A stretch of 64,000 nt of DNA from Arthrobacter sp. FB24 (GCF_000196235.1 NC_008541.1:1116001-1180000), one strand, 5' to 3'; counted from the first letter of the stretch, positions 24,147 to 38,715 are shown. The notes: a model not told the origin generated them from the letters alone. A program made the numbers and translations.

Positions 24147-24641
24147 ATGTCCAACGCACCAACCACCAAGAAGTCCCACACCGTCCGCCGCAAGGTGGCC
24201 CTGCTGACCGCCATCGGGCTCGGGGCGGTGGCGGCACCGTTCGCGCTGGCCGCGCCGGCCCAGGCCGCCGGCACCAACTACGCCTGCTCGGTCACCCCGC
24301 TCCGGCCCGTGTTCGCCGGCCACAACTCCTCCGGTGTGAAGCTGGTGGACTACCAGATCCAGGTCCGCTGCAACACGGACCGCTACGTCAACATCACCCA
24401 GGAGCGCTGGGAGGAAGACGACTGGCCCAACGGCGACGACCACCTGGGCACCTCCACGTTCAGCCGACACCTGAACCAGTACAGCGGAACCGTGACCATC
24501 CACAACGTCCGCACCCTGGTGGACGGTGAGATCGGCAACGAAGAGGTGTACCAGAAGGTCAGCTTCCAGGAAGGCAGCAACGGCGTCTGGTCCCCATACA
24601 CCGGCTGGTACTACAGCGGCGTCACTTCAATGTCGAACTGA
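24147..24641 (+). CDS. Secreted hypothetical protein
   Basis: A 164-residue protein with a long, charged Sec signal peptide (VRRKVALLTAIGLGAVAAPFALA, cleavage near AQA). The mature part is about 120 residues, predicted beta-rich, with two Cys (NYACSVTP and QVRCNTDR) that could form one disulfide. It contains repeated aromatic/acidic motifs (RWEEDDWPNGDD, YTGWYYSG). Start ATG 24147 has AGGAG at 24135-24139. A perfect terminator follows, so it is monocistronic. I do not recognise the family. Confidence 0.85.
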   Translation: MSNAPTTKKSHTVRRKVALLTAIGLGAVAAPFALAAPAQAAGTNYACSVTPLRPVFAGHNSSGVKLVDYQIQVRCNTDRYVNITQERWEEDDWPNGDDHLGTSTFSRHLNQYSGTVTIHNVRTLVDGEIGNEEVYQKVSFQEGSNGVWSPYTGWYYSGVTSMSN

Positions 24642-24682
24642 CGCCTTTCCCCGGGAGCCGCTGAGCCCGGCTCCCCGCAACG

Positions 24683-24715
24683 CCCAAGGCCCGGTTCCCC
24701 CAACCGGGCCTTGGG
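24683..24715 (+). terminator. Intrinsic terminator
   Basis: CCCAAGGCCCGGTT and AACCGGGCCTTGGG pair over 14 bp with a CCCCC loop, followed by TTGTTT. Confidence 0.9.
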
Positions 24716-24794
24716 TTGTTTCCGGCACCGTCGGCGCTGGGCGGCCGCAGGCTGCGGCCCCTCGGGCCTGCCGCACGGCTAGGGTTCCCCGCCT

Positions 24795-25319
24795 CTAGCC
24801 CAGCTCCCGCCGCTCACCGGCCAGAACCGCTTCTTCGACGGGGATGTAATCGCGACGGCGGTTCTGCAGCCGCGCTTGCTGCCCCGGCGAAGGGATCCGG
24901 GCGCCCTTCGCACGGTTGCAGCTGCTGCAGGCGGCAACGAAGTTCTGCAGGGAGGTGGCGCCGCCCTTGGACCACGGGTAGAAATGGTCGCCGTGCTCCG
25001 CGGGGCGGGAACACCGCCGTCGAAAGGGGCCTTCCATTTCACATTGCCCGTCCGCGCGTGCCATCCCCTCGCGGCGCTGGTGGCGGGAGAAACGGCGGAC
25101 CGGATCCCGGCGTCGGACGTCCCGGCTCTGCATGATGATGGCGACGATCATCAGTGCGGCGACCAGCACGCCGGGGCCGACGATGGCTGGCAGCACGCCA
25201 CCGAACGTCTCAGCCGGTGCGGTAGCCAGTGAAACAGATCGTACCGGCGGAGCAGTCAGGGCGCAGGCATACCGGCCCCGCGCCGCCGTCGGGCCTTTGC
25301 GGTCCCGTCTCCGCCCCAC
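24795..25319 (-). CDS. HNH endonuclease-domain protein, possibly membrane-anchored
   Basis: Up to 174 residues. The C-terminal half is an HNH nuclease domain: Cys residues in GQCEMEGPFRRRC, GDHFYPWSKGGATSLQNFVAACSSCNRAKG with the catalytic His and the Asn/Cys pairs, and a Lys/Arg-rich tail. The N-terminal half holds a hydrophobic helix (GVLPAIVGPGVLVAALMIVAIIM) if the upstream start at 25319 is used. A later start would lose it. No start has a convincing ribosome binding site. HNH proteins include homing, restriction and repair nucleases. A membrane anchor would be unusual. Confidence 0.72.
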   Translation of the reverse strand: MGRRRDRKGPTAARGRYACALTAPPVRSVSLATAPAETFGGVLPAIVGPGVLVAALMIVAIIMQSRDVRRRDPVRRFSRHQRREGMARADGQCEMEGPFRRRCSRPAEHGDHFYPWSKGGATSLQNFVAACSSCNRAKGARIPSPGQQARLQNRRRDYIPVEEAVLAGERRELG

Positions 25320-25375
25320 CGCGCCCGAAAGTGCGGGACACTGGAAGTCACACCACCACGAAAGCGGACCACACT

Positions 25376-25642
25376 TTGATTAATCTCCAGCAGGATGCCG
25401 ACGGCTACATCCGGATGAACAGGCACTTCCCGGAAAAAGTCCGCATCGCCGTCACCTTTGCCGACGGCACCACGGAGGAACTCTCCGGCGGCAGGCTCAA
25501 CAAGGCCTACGACGCCGCCCTGGCCGAATACCGCGCGCAGAACCACCTGGACGCGAGGGGATACTCGCGCTCGCCCAAGAAGAAGACCAGCTCCGGAAAT
25601 AAGATCGAGTTCGTCCCCGTCCACCCCGGCATGGGCGACTGA
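25376..25642 (+). CDS. Hypothetical small protein
   Basis: About 88 residues from TTG 25376 (MINLQQDADGYIRMNRHFPEKVRIAVTF..). ATG 25415 would give 75. The middle (VRIAVTFADGTTEELSGGRLNKAYDAALAEYRAQ) looks like a compact alpha/beta fold. The tail is Lys/Ser-rich (RSPKKKTSSGNK). Coding quality is good from 25380 onward and poor upstream, which argues against the longer frame open from 25229. I do not recognise a family. Confidence 0.6.
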   Translation: MINLQQDADGYIRMNRHFPEKVRIAVTFADGTTEELSGGRLNKAYDAALAEYRAQNHLDARGYSRSPKKKTSSGNKIEFVPVHPGMGD

Positions 25643-25751
25643 CTTCGACGGAGCCCACCGGCTGACTTGATCCGCTGCTGTACCCGTGGGATCCGCCCGA
25701 AACCTCTGGTCTCCTGGGCGCCACCGGGTTCCTGCCCATTCGGCCGGCACC

Positions 25752-26999
25752 CTAATTCCGCGCCGCGATGTGCTCCGCAATGTACTTGGCGTCGCGACCC
25801 ACACCCGCGACGATCGACGAACCGTGCCCGGTCAGCCACGGCAGCCCCACGGCGTACAGGCCGGGGTGCTCGGTGACCCCTCGCTGATGGCGCGGGTAGT
25901 TCCACTCGTCCAGCACCGGGATGTCCAGGATGCCGAAGTCCAGCCGGTAACCGGTGGCCCAGATGACCGACGTGATGTCCGCAGCCTCGAGGTTCAGCCG
26001 CGCCGGTTCGGACGGCAGCCAGTCGTCCTTGCGTGGGGGGTCCGCATCCGGTGCCGTCATCCCTGCAGCGGCTATGTAGGCATCGAACATCGGCCTCATT
26101 CGCTGGTGGAACGTGCGCTCAACAACGCCCAAGCGCTCCGGAAGGTCGTCGCTGAAGCTGAGTTCGCCGTCGTCGGCTGCTTCCAGGTGCCCGTGCAGCC
26201 GGACGCCTTTGCGGCCGAGGTCGCGCAGGTGGATGTCGTGGCCGCCGGCGGAGCCGGAAACCAGCGGGTTGCACATGAAGCGTGCTGCGGGGGACGGCAA
26301 CTGCCCCACGGTGAGGCCGTTGAGTCCGTACTTGGGCCCGTGCTCGGCAAGGTGCATCATCCAGAACAGGAGGTCCTGGCCGCGGTACCGGCGCGGCGCT
26401 TCCGGGCAGCTGGACACCGCCAGGTGGATTTCCCGACCGACGGCGAGCAGTTCCTCGGCGATCTGCCCGCCCGACTGTCCGGTTCCCACGATCATGACGG
26501 CACCGTCCGGCAGCTGCTCCGGGTTGCGGTAGCTATCGGTGTGCAGTTGCAGGACGTGGCCCGGGAAACGCGCGGACAACGCGGGGATTTTCGGTTTCTG
26601 GTAGCCGCCGGTGGCCAACACCACGTTGCGCGCCCGCCGGACGCCCTCGGTGGTTTCCACGATGAAGCCGCCGTCCTCCGCCGGCGCGATCCGGGTGACG
26701 TCCGCGCCGGTCCGGACCGGCGCTCCGATGCTCGCCGCGTACTGCCGGAAGTACCCGATCAGCTCGTCCCGCGGCATAAAGGCGTCCGGTTCGGGACCGT
26801 CATACGGCCTGCCCGGTAAAGCCAGCGAGAAGTTGGGCGTGTTCAGGCAGAACGCATCCCAGCGGTCCTGCCAGGCACCGCCCAGGGCGGCACGCCGCTC
26901 CAGCAACCGATGTTCGACGCCGGCCCTGCTCAGCCAGTAGCTCGTGGCCAGGCCAGCCTGCCCGGCGCCAACGATAAGGGTGTCCAGAATCGGTCCCAT
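25752..26999 (-). CDS. Flavin-containing monooxygenase-like NAD(P)/FAD oxidoreductase
   Basis: About 415 residues from MGPILDTLIVGAGQAG. The FAD-binding GxGxxG is in VGAGQAGLATSYWL and the second NADPH-binding motif is in IVGTGQSGGQIAEEL. TTEGVRRARNVVLATGGYQKP is the typical ATG-containing linker, and LDFGILDIPVL lies near the end. The family covers CzcO-like and Baeyer-Villiger-type enzymes. I shortened the frame to this start because upstream residues are Pro/Arg-rich and unlike the family. Another ATG lies 12 bases upstream. The gene stands alone, divergent from a ZIP transporter. Confidence 0.9.
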   Translation of the reverse strand: MGPILDTLIVGAGQAGLATSYWLSRAGVEHRLLERRAALGGAWQDRWDAFCLNTPNFSLALPGRPYDGPEPDAFMPRDELIGYFRQYAASIGAPVRTGADVTRIAPAEDGGFIVETTEGVRRARNVVLATGGYQKPKIPALSARFPGHVLQLHTDSYRNPEQLPDGAVMIVGTGQSGGQIAEELLAVGREIHLAVSSCPEAPRRYRGQDLLFWMMHLAEHGPKYGLNGLTVGQLPSPAARFMCNPLVSGSAGGHDIHLRDLGRKGVRLHGHLEAADDGELSFSDDLPERLGVVERTFHQRMRPMFDAYIAAAGMTAPDADPPRKDDWLPSEPARLNLEAADITSVIWATGYRLDFGILDIPVLDEWNYPRHQRGVTEHPGLYAVGLPWLTGHGSSIVAGVGRDAKYIAEHIAARN

Positions 27000-27231
27000 G
27001 CAAGAAACCATACGCCGGGCCGGGCAGCTTTCAAGGGGGCCGGCAGCGCGGGCCGACGGCGCGTTCGACGGCGGGCCGGCCACCCGGCGTCGTGCGTCAC
27101 TTTTGCGTTTGCCCAGCGCCGCTGGCCTAATTTGCCGCCGGAGTCTGCAAGAATGCTGGAGGTGCCGGGCGGCTCAGCGCTCGGCACTGTCTGTCTTGAG
27201 CCAGGCTTCGCGGCCGCGGAAGGTTGTACGG

Positions 27232-27987
27232 ATGCCGATGTGGGCGCAAGCCATGTTCTGGGGGACCCTTGCCGGCGGTGCGCTGGTGCTGGGTTCCTGG
27301 CTGTCGTGGAAGTGGACCATCCCCGCGAAGCTGGTCTCCTCCATCATGGCCTTCGGCGCCGGCGTGCTCATCTCCGCACTCGCCTTCGAGCTGGTGGACG
27401 AGGCGGTGGACGGTGGCGGTCTGTGGCCGACGGTGGCCGGGTTCCTTGCCGGTGCCGTGGTGTACGTCAGCGCCAACGCCCTGCTGGCACGCTCCGGGGC
27501 CAAGCATCGCAAGCGGTCCAAGGGACAGCAGCCCTCCGAGAAGGACAGCCCGGGCAGCGGCACGGCCATCGCCGTCGGCGCCCTCTTGGACGGCATTCCG
27601 GAATCGGTGGTTCTGGGCCTTGGACTCATCACTGCCGGCGCGGTCAGCCCCGCAATGCTCGCCGCCGTGTTCATCTCCAACGTTCCCGAAGGCCTCTCCA
27701 GCACGGCGGGAATGAAAAAAGCCGGCCGCAGCGCAGGGTACGTCTTCGGCGTCTGGGGAGGCATCGCGGTCCTGTGCGGGCTGTCCTCCCTGCTGGGCTA
27801 CACGGCGCTGGAGAACGCGCCCGACGAAGCCGTGGCGTTCATCACCGCCGTGGCTGCCGGCGGCATCCTGGCCATGCTGGCGGACACCATGATCCCGGAG
27901 GCCTTCGAAGAGCACCACAACCTCACCGGACTGGTCGCGTCCGTGGGTTTCCTGTCCGCCTTCACCATTCACCACGTGGGCGGATAG
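27232..27987 (+). CDS. ZIP-family metal transporter
   Basis: A 251-residue inner-membrane protein with about eight hydrophobic segments. The two family signature helices are recognisable as ALLDGIPESVVLGLGL and AVFISNVPEGLSSTAG. Both lack the His commonly found in HN(L/V)PEG, so the metal site differs from classical Zn importers. A Lys/Arg/Ser-rich cytoplasmic loop (ARSGAKHRKRSKGQQPSEK) separates the two halves. The ATG at 27232 follows GGAAGG. The gene ends before a strong hairpin shared with the convergent SDR gene. The substrate metal is unproven. Confidence 0.85.
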   Translation: MPMWAQAMFWGTLAGGALVLGSWLSWKWTIPAKLVSSIMAFGAGVLISALAFELVDEAVDGGGLWPTVAGFLAGAVVYVSANALLARSGAKHRKRSKGQQPSEKDSPGSGTAIAVGALLDGIPESVVLGLGLITAGAVSPAMLAAVFISNVPEGLSSTAGMKKAGRSAGYVFGVWGGIAVLCGLSSLLGYTALENAPDEAVAFITAVAAGGILAMLADTMIPEAFEEHHNLTGLVASVGFLSAFTIHHVGG

Positions 27988-28109
27988 GGCTGCCAGTGCC
28001 TGTGGCAGCGGCCGCGGAGCATCCCTGCCGCGGCCGACGGCGGTGACCGCCGCCGGGACGGCCACCGCTGCTACGGACGTTGCGGCCCCGACGGCCGCTA
28101 CGGCCGCTT

Positions 28110-28138
28110 CACCGTAGGCGCCTCGCTCGCCTACGGTG
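28110..28138. terminator. Bidirectional-type stem-loop between convergent genes
   Basis: CACCGTAGGCG and CGCCTACGGTG pair over 11 bp around CCTCGCT. The right arm overlaps the stop codon of the SDR gene on the minus strand. Confidence 0.6.
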
Positions 28139-29024
28139 TGGGGCTGCCGCCGTTGACGTTCAGCGTTTCGCCCACAACATAGCTGGACTCGGCCGAGGCC
28201 AGGAACACATAGGCCGGCGCGAGTTCCGCAGGCTGGCCGGCGCGGCCCAGGGGAGTGTCCTTGCCGAATTCGGGCAGTGCCTCCTTCGGCTGGCCGCTGC
28301 TGACCTGGAGCGGAGTCCAGATCGGCCCGGGTGCCACCGCATTGACACGGATCCCCTTCGGCGCGAGCTGCTGCGCCAGGCCCTTGGTGAAGTTGTTGAT
28401 GCTCGCCTTCGTGGTGGCGTAATCCACCAATGTGGGCGACGGGTTGTAGGCCTGGATGGACGTGGTGTTGATGATGGTTGATCCGGCGGGCAGGTGGGGC
28501 ACCGCTGCCTTGGTCAGCCAGAACATCGCATAGACGTTGGTCTTCAGCGTGTGGTCGAACTGCTCATCGCTGATCTCCTCGATGTCCTCCTGCGCCACCT
28601 GCTTGCCGGCGTTGTTCACCAGGATGTCCAGGCCGCCGAGTTCGCGGACAGCGGTGTCCACCAGCTCGCGGCACACGGCCGCGTCCTTCAGGTCGCCGGG
28701 AGCCTTGACCGCTTTGCGGCCCGCCTTCTCGATCAGGTTCGCAATCCGCGCGGCGTCTTCTTCTTCCTCGGGCAGATAGGAAAGCACGACGTCGGCACCC
28801 TCCCGTGCGAAGGCAATCGCCGTGGCGGCGCCGATGCCAGAATCCGCGCCGGTGACGAGGGCTTTGCGCCCCTCCAGCCGTCCGGTGCCGCGGTACGTGT
28901 CCTCGCCCAGGTCCGCCTTCGGTGTCAGCTTCGCATCCAGGCCGGGCTCGGGCTGGTGCTGCTTGGGCGGCTCAATATGCTCGTAGGCCGTCACGGGGTT
29001 CTTGAACGTGTACTGGTCGGTCAT
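28131..29024 (-). CDS. SDR-family oxidoreductase (YghA/general stress type)
   Basis: A 297-residue short-chain dehydrogenase of the longer YghA/GSP39-like type. An N-terminal extension ([31 protein letters not shown]..) precedes [12 protein letters not shown]. It has NNAGKQ, the catalytic Tyr/Lys in [12 protein letters not shown] and a C-terminal GGSPTP. The ATG follows GGAGGAGC. Such enzymes are often stress induced and act on sugar alcohols or aldehydes, though the substrate is not known here. Confidence 0.92.
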   Translation of the reverse strand: MTDQYTFKNPVTAYEHIEPPKQHQPEPGLDAKLTPKADLGEDTYRGTGRLEGRKALVTGADSGIGAATAIAFAREGADVVLSYLPEEEEDAARIANLIEKAGRKAVKAPGDLKDAAVCRELVDTAVRELGGLDILVNNAGKQVAQEDIEEISDEQFDHTLKTNVYAMFWLTKAAVPHLPAGSTIINTTSIQAYNPSPTLVDYATTKASINNFTKGLAQQLAPKGIRVNAVAPGPIWTPLQVSSGQPKEALPEFGKDTPLGRAGQPAELAPAYVFLASAESSYVVGETLNVNGGSPTP

Positions 29025-29349
29025 GGTGCTCCTCCGGAAGGGTTGCTCTCAACACGGACAGTCGGTCGGTGCCAGTCGGTCGGTTCCGACGCATGCTAAG
29101 CATGCTTACCAATTCACCCTAGCGAGGGTGTGCGGGAGCCGCAACGGGGGCGGGCTGCCGGACCCCATGCCTCAGTTGGGAGGTTCCGCGCAGGGGCTGG
29201 GGCATTCCTGCCCGGCGCGACCCGCCTGGTGTGACGGGCTCCACAAAATCGTCCGACGCCGGAATGCGGGCTTCCGGGGGACCAAGAGGTCCCGTAATCC
29301 GCATGATTCCGGGGCTTTGGGGTGCTTTGGCTGCTGTGTGGGGGTGGAT

Positions 29350-29378
29350 TTGTGTGGGGTGCTGTGGGCGTGTAAAGT
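29350..29378 (+). promoter_or_regulatory. rrn promoter P1 candidate
   Basis: -35 TTGTGT (29350-29355), a 17-base spacer and -10 TAAAGT (29373-29378), about 410 bases before 16S. Tandem promoters are usual for rrn operons. Confidence 0.5.
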
Positions 29379-29515
29379 AATTCGAGTCGCCGCCGCTGAT
29401 GCGGAGAGATTGCGACCGACCCCCTTCTGAATGGCCTGGAAAACGGCGCTGTTATGGCGTGCGGATACCGGGTGGGGATCCTTCCTGTGGTGCTTGTGGC
29501 TGGCGGAATGCCGGT

Positions 29516-29544
29516 TTGCATTGTGTTGCGGGATCGGGTAAGTT
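29516..29544 (+). promoter_or_regulatory. rrn promoter P2 candidate
   Basis: -35 TTGCAT (29516-29521), a 17-base spacer and -10 TAAGTT (29539-29544), about 245 bases before 16S. Confidence 0.5.
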
Positions 29545-29602
29545 TGGGAAGTTGCTCCGGAGCGATCCTTGACCGTGTGGTTGTGGTGGTGCCGGGTGTG
29601 TC

Positions 29603-29627
29603 TGTTGTTTGAGAACTCAATAGTGTG
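29603..29627 (+). promoter_or_regulatory. rRNA leader antitermination/processing motif
   Basis: TGTTGTTTGAGAACTCAATA followed by GTGTG. The first 15 bases recur exactly at 31681 before 23S. In actinobacteria this conserved leader motif carries the boxA-type antitermination signal and part of the processing stem. Confidence 0.6.
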
Positions 29628-29788
29628 CCAAGTTTGTTGATACCAATTTATTTTATGGATTGGTTGAATTGACTGGATTATGCCACCCCGTGGTGTGGTC
29701 TGGTTTTTACAGCTGGTTTCAAATTTTGTGCAGCCGCTTTCTTCCGTTTTCCCGGGGGTGGTGGTTGTGTCTGTTTTTGTTTTACTTC

Positions 29789-34961
<5,173 letters not shown>

Positions 34962-35033
34962 CCACACACCCTTTCCGTAAACGGATTCAAAAGACGTTCA
35001 CACCATGGAAAGGGTACAAAGAAAAACAAGACT

Positions 35034-35065
35034 GCTTGCGTCCACTATGTGGTTCCCAAACAACA
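35034..35065 (+). other. Downstream arm of the 23S processing stem
   Basis: GCTTGCGTCCACTATGTGG followed by TTCCCAAACAACA, the complement of 31681-31712 apart from two G-U pairs and one A-C mismatch. Confidence 0.75.
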
Positions 35066-35185
35066 AACCCGTTGCTTGAGGAACAAACACAACAACATAA
35101 CAACACCACACCTGCCCTGAGCGGCAGGAGCATGTTGTAACCACTAATTTTCCCAACCCCCGCACCGGGGGTCCGGGTAAAAGGG

Positions 35186-35303
35186 TTACGGCGGTCATAG
35201 CGTGGGGGAAACGCCCGGTCCCATTCCGAACCCGGAAGCTAAGACCCACAGCGCCGATGGTACTGCACCCGGGAGGGTGTGGGAGAGTAGGTCACCGCCG
35301 GAA
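35186..35303 (+). rRNA. rrf: 5S ribosomal RNA
   Basis: About 118 bases beginning TTACGGCGGTCATAGCG. It has the conserved CCCGGTCCCATTCCGAAC and GGGAGAGTAGGTC blocks and a terminal stem with CACCGCCGGAA. It ends 13 bases before the rrn terminator. Confidence 0.97.
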
Positions 35304-35316
35304 CATCATTCAGGTC

Positions 35317-35350
35317 GAGAGCCCCAACCAGGCAACTGGTCGGGGCTCTC
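35317..35350 (+). terminator. rrn operon terminator
   Basis: GAGAGCCCCAACCAG and CTGGTCGGGGCTCTC pair over 15 positions with one mismatch and a GCAA-type loop, 13 bases after 5S. Confidence 0.85.
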
Positions 35351-35520
35351 CCACGTTAACCACCAAAACCCCCGGGAACCGGCAGAGCGTCCCCCAACAA
35401 CCCGCCACAATCGGCAGAGCGTCGCCAAGGGGCGGAACACCAGCTGTGCCGCCGTCGTTGTACTCACTGGGTTTGGGACGCCGGGTATCGGCAAGTCCAT
35501 CATCGATTGGGAGATACTTC

Positions 35521-36360
35521 ATGGCTGCACGCACCATCGTCATTACCGGGGCTAGCGACGGCATCGGAGCTTCCGCCGCGCGGACGCTGGCCAAGGCAGG
35601 GGAGCAGGTGGTCGTCGTCGGGCGTTCTGCGGAAAAGACCCGAGCCGTGGCGCAGGAGATCGGCGCTGACTACTTCGTCAGCGATTTCGCTGACCTCTCC
35701 CAAGTGCGTGCGCTGGCAGTCCAGCTGAAGGAGAAGTACCCACGGATTGACGTCCTGGCCAACAATGCCGGCGGCATCATGGGCAAGCGCGAGCTGACGG
35801 TGGACGGCCACGAAAAGACGTTCCAGGTAAACCACCTGGCACCCTTCCTCCTCACCACGGAGCTGATGGATGTCCTGACGGCAAGCAATGCGACAGTGAT
35901 AAATACGTCGAGCGCGGCGAACGCGTTCGGATACGTGGACATAAATGACCTTGACGCCGCCGGCAAGTACTCCACCAACAAGGCCTACGGCACTTCCAAG
36001 CTCGAGAACATTCTGTTCACCACTGAGCTGCATCACCGGTACAACAACGCGGGCATTTCCACGGCGGCATTCCATCCCGGAGGCGTGGCCACCAATTTCG
36101 CGGCAGAATCCACCAGCTGGTTCCGGTTCGCCTATAAGACAATTATCAAGCGGTTCATGCTCACCCCGGAGCAAGGCGCTGACACGCTCGTGTGGCTTGC
36201 CACCGCCAAGCCGGGGCAGGACTGGATGTCCGGCGCTTACTATGCCAAGCGGGCGCTGGCCAAAGCCAACAAGCAGGCCTACGACGCCGAGCTTGCCAGG
36301 CGGCTCTGGGACCGCAGCGAAGTCCTGGTCAGCACGGACAAGCTCAACCAGCGAAGCTGA
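35521..36360 (+). CDS. SDR-family oxidoreductase
   Basis: A 279-residue short-chain dehydrogenase with TGASDGIG, NNAGGIMG, the Ser in INTSSAAN and the catalytic Tyr/Lys in KAYGTSKLEN. The motif order and the unit HPGGVATNF resemble retinol-dehydrogenase/WWOX-like bacterial SDRs, which act on lipophilic alcohols or ketones. GGGAG lies 8 bases before the ATG. It is the first gene after the rrn operon and appears monocistronic. The function is not determined. Confidence 0.9.
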   Translation: MAARTIVITGASDGIGASAARTLAKAGEQVVVVGRSAEKTRAVAQEIGADYFVSDFADLSQVRALAVQLKEKYPRIDVLANNAGGIMGKRELTVDGHEKTFQVNHLAPFLLTTELMDVLTASNATVINTSSAANAFGYVDINDLDAAGKYSTNKAYGTSKLENILFTTELHHRYNNAGISTAAFHPGGVATNFAAESTSWFRFAYKTIIKRFMLTPEQGADTLVWLATAKPGQDWMSGAYYAKRALAKANKQAYDAELARRLWDRSEVLVSTDKLNQRS

Positions 36361-36478
36361 CGCGCGTCGGCAGAGACCAGGGGACACATCGCGGCGCTGC
36401 GTCGGTCCTGTTATGACCTGACCGGAATCGATATGTCGAGGGACTCGACAGGTGAGGCGGCCTTTTCACCGGACCCTG

Positions 36479-38623
36479 TCAGCCCTCGAGACGAAGTCCC
36501 TGCATCTCGTCAATCGCATCTGCCGAGCGGAGCAGCGCAAGCTCCACCCCGGACTGGGGCTCCGGGTGGGAAAAGAGGTAGCCCTGCAGGGAATCGCAAT
36601 GCAGGTTGGTCAGGTGTCTGGCCTGGGCCGCGGTCTCGATTCCTTCCGCTGTCACCGTCAGGCCCAGGCTGTGGGCCATATTGATCATCGAGTTCAGGAT
36701 GGGCAGTTTCTCCGCGCCGGTACGCACCATGGAGACGAAAGAACGGTCAATCTTCACCGCGTCCACCGGAAGTTCCTGGAGCCGGCCCAGCGAGGAGTAC
36801 CCGGTGCCGAAATCGTCCAGCGCCACCCGCACGCCAGCATCGCGGAGCAAGTCCAGCTGCCGGATCACATGTGCGTCCGGGTCAAAGAAGACGCTCTCCG
36901 TCACCTCCAGCACCAGCTGCCGGGGATCCGCACCGCAGGATGCTGCCAGCCGCAGGACGCCGTCGGCGAACTTGCAGTCCTTCAGCTGCACCCCCGAAAT
37001 ATTGACCGCCACCGAGCGGGTGGCATCCCCGGTGAGCCACGGCTGCAGCTCTGTGAAGCTGTGCCGCATGACCTGCATGCCGATGGCCGAAATCTGGCCG
37101 CTGCGCTCCGCCGTCGGAATGAACTGCCCGGCCGGGACCAGCTCACCGTCCCGTTTCCACCGGGCCAAGGCTTCAAACTGCACCACTTCACCGAGCCTCG
37201 GCGAAATCACCGGCTGGTAGTGGACCGTGATCTGTCCGGATTCCACGGCAAGCCGGAGGCCGGCCTCCATGTCCGTACGCTGGACCAGCGCCGTCATCAT
37301 TTCCGGTTCGAACCTCATGTACCGGTTCTTGCCTGCGGCCTTTGCTGCGTACATCGCGACGTCAGCCTGGCGGAGCAGCTCGGACGCTGCTACGTCCGGG
37401 CCCGCCGAGGCCAATCCGAGACTCAGGCTTGGACGGAGCATTGTCCCGTCGATCCACATGGGGACATTCAGCGAGTCGACGATGCGTTCCGCGATGGCAT
37501 CAGGCTCCGGCGAACCTGTCAGCAGCACCACGAACTCGTCCCCGCCCAGGCGGGCAACGGTGTCGTCGGGACGGACGCAGGAACGGAGCCTGCGCGCCAC
37601 TTCAGTCAGCATCTCGTCACCGGCATGGTGGCCCAGGATGTCATTGACTTCCTTGAAGTCGTCCAGGTCCAGCAACAGGACGTCCACGGCCCCGGGCCCG
37701 GTGCCGCGGAGCGATGCAGCCAGTTGGTCATGGAACAGCTTCCGGTTGGCCAGTCCGGTCAGCGGGTCCTGGAACGCCAGCGCTTTGAGCTGTTCTGCCT
37801 GCTCGGCGAGATCGGCCAGGGCCCGCTTCGCCTGGTCCTGGGCAGCCAGCCGCGGGGTGACGTCGCGGAAGCTCCACACGCGGCCCACCACCTTGTCAGC
37901 TACCTTCTGTGGACGCGAATACCGCTCGAAGGTCCTGCCGTCGGTAAATTCCAGGATGTCGTTGCTCTCGGCCAAGGGGTGCTCGTAAAGTTCACGGACT
38001 TTGTCGAGAAAACTTTGGGGCCGTTTCAGCAGCCCGAGCACATATCTGATCACTGCTTCGTCATCATGGGTTGCCAACAGCTCGCGCGGAATACCCCACA
38101 TGGACACGAACTGCTCGTTCACACCGGCGATCTGGCCGTCCGTACCCACAACGAGAATGCCGTCAGCCGTGGATTCGAGAGTGGCGCTCAGCAGGGACAT
38201 CGCCTCGCGCAACCCGTCGTCGGGTTCTTCGCGATGCGTCATGTCCCGCACCGACACGGACATGCAAAGGCCGGCGGCTATATCCAGCAGACCGCACGCT
38301 ATCTCGCCTTTGAACTCCGTGCCGTCCTTCCTGAGCCCGTACGCTTCGAAGGGCGAACCGAAGCTGGACTCCGGACCGCCCGCACGAAGGGCCTTGAAGA
38401 GCCGCTGGAAGCCCAGACGGTAGCCCTCGGCAAGAACAATCCGATGATCATGGCCAACGAGTTCCTGCCGGGAGTAACCGAACACCCGCTCAGCGGAAGG
38501 ATTCATGAGCACCACGGTGCCGTCCTGGGCCAGCACCAACAGGGCATCGGGCAGCGAATCAATGATGGCCTGGCAATCCCGGCCCGAAACGGACCCCGGA
38601 TCCCGGCTTCCCTGCGGCGCCAT
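36479..38623 (-). CDS. PAS-GGDEF-EAL cyclic-di-GMP enzyme
   Basis: A 714-residue cytoplasmic protein with four domains. PAS 1 is at about residues 15-130 (IIDSLPDALLVLAQDGTVVLMN) and PAS 2 at about 140-260 (LLSATLESTADGILVVG). A GGDEF diguanylate cyclase domain at about 280-440 has intact GGDEF at 360-364 and the product-inhibition site RxxD at 351-354. An EAL phosphodiesterase domain at about 450-705 has intact EAL at 484-486 plus DDFGTGYSS and EGIET. Both catalytic sites look complete, so it may make or degrade c-di-GMP depending on the PAS signal. There are no transmembrane segments. It is monocistronic, with AAGGCG before the ATG. Confidence 0.95.
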   Translation of the reverse strand: MAPQGSRDPGSVSGRDCQAIIDSLPDALLVLAQDGTVVLMNPSAERVFGYSRQELVGHDHRIVLAEGYRLGFQRLFKALRAGGPESSFGSPFEAYGLRKDGTEFKGEIACGLLDIAAGLCMSVSVRDMTHREEPDDGLREAMSLLSATLESTADGILVVGTDGQIAGVNEQFVSMWGIPRELLATHDDEAVIRYVLGLLKRPQSFLDKVRELYEHPLAESNDILEFTDGRTFERYSRPQKVADKVVGRVWSFRDVTPRLAAQDQAKRALADLAEQAEQLKALAFQDPLTGLANRKLFHDQLAASLRGTGPGAVDVLLLDLDDFKEVNDILGHHAGDEMLTEVARRLRSCVRPDDTVARLGGDEFVVLLTGSPEPDAIAERIVDSLNVPMWIDGTMLRPSLSLGLASAGPDVAASELLRQADVAMYAAKAAGKNRYMRFEPEMMTALVQRTDMEAGLRLAVESGQITVHYQPVISPRLGEVVQFEALARWKRDGELVPAGQFIPTAERSGQISAIGMQVMRHSFTELQPWLTGDATRSVAVNISGVQLKDCKFADGVLRLAASCGADPRQLVLEVTESVFFDPDAHVIRQLDLLRDAGVRVALDDFGTGYSSLGRLQELPVDAVKIDRSFVSMVRTGAEKLPILNSMINMAHSLGLTVTAEGIETAAQARHLTNLHCDSLQGYLFSHPEPQSGVELALLRSADAIDEMQGLRLEG

Positions 38624-38715
38624 CAGAGCGCCTTAAACACAAAATGAGACCGCAATTGCTTCATCGAATGTCCTCCCCTCCGCACATCATAGAGCGCTAA
38701 GGCAAGAACCGCTTG

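Larger units (their letters stand above)
29025..29788 (+). other. rRNA operon promoter and leader region
   Basis: 764 bases without a protein gene. It holds two promoter candidates (29350-29378 and 29516-29544), the antitermination/processing motif at 29603-29627, and T/G-rich leader RNA up to the 16S 5' end. Confidence 0.7.

Noticed and set aside
29114..29620. 168-codon minus-strand frame in the rrn promoter region
   Set aside because: Covers both rrn promoter candidates, Thr/Pro/Arg-rich composition, no ribosome binding site.
36452..38647. 731-codon open frame on the plus strand
   Set aside because: Antisense to the intact PAS-GGDEF-EAL gene, no recognisable domains. A by-product of high G+C codon bias.
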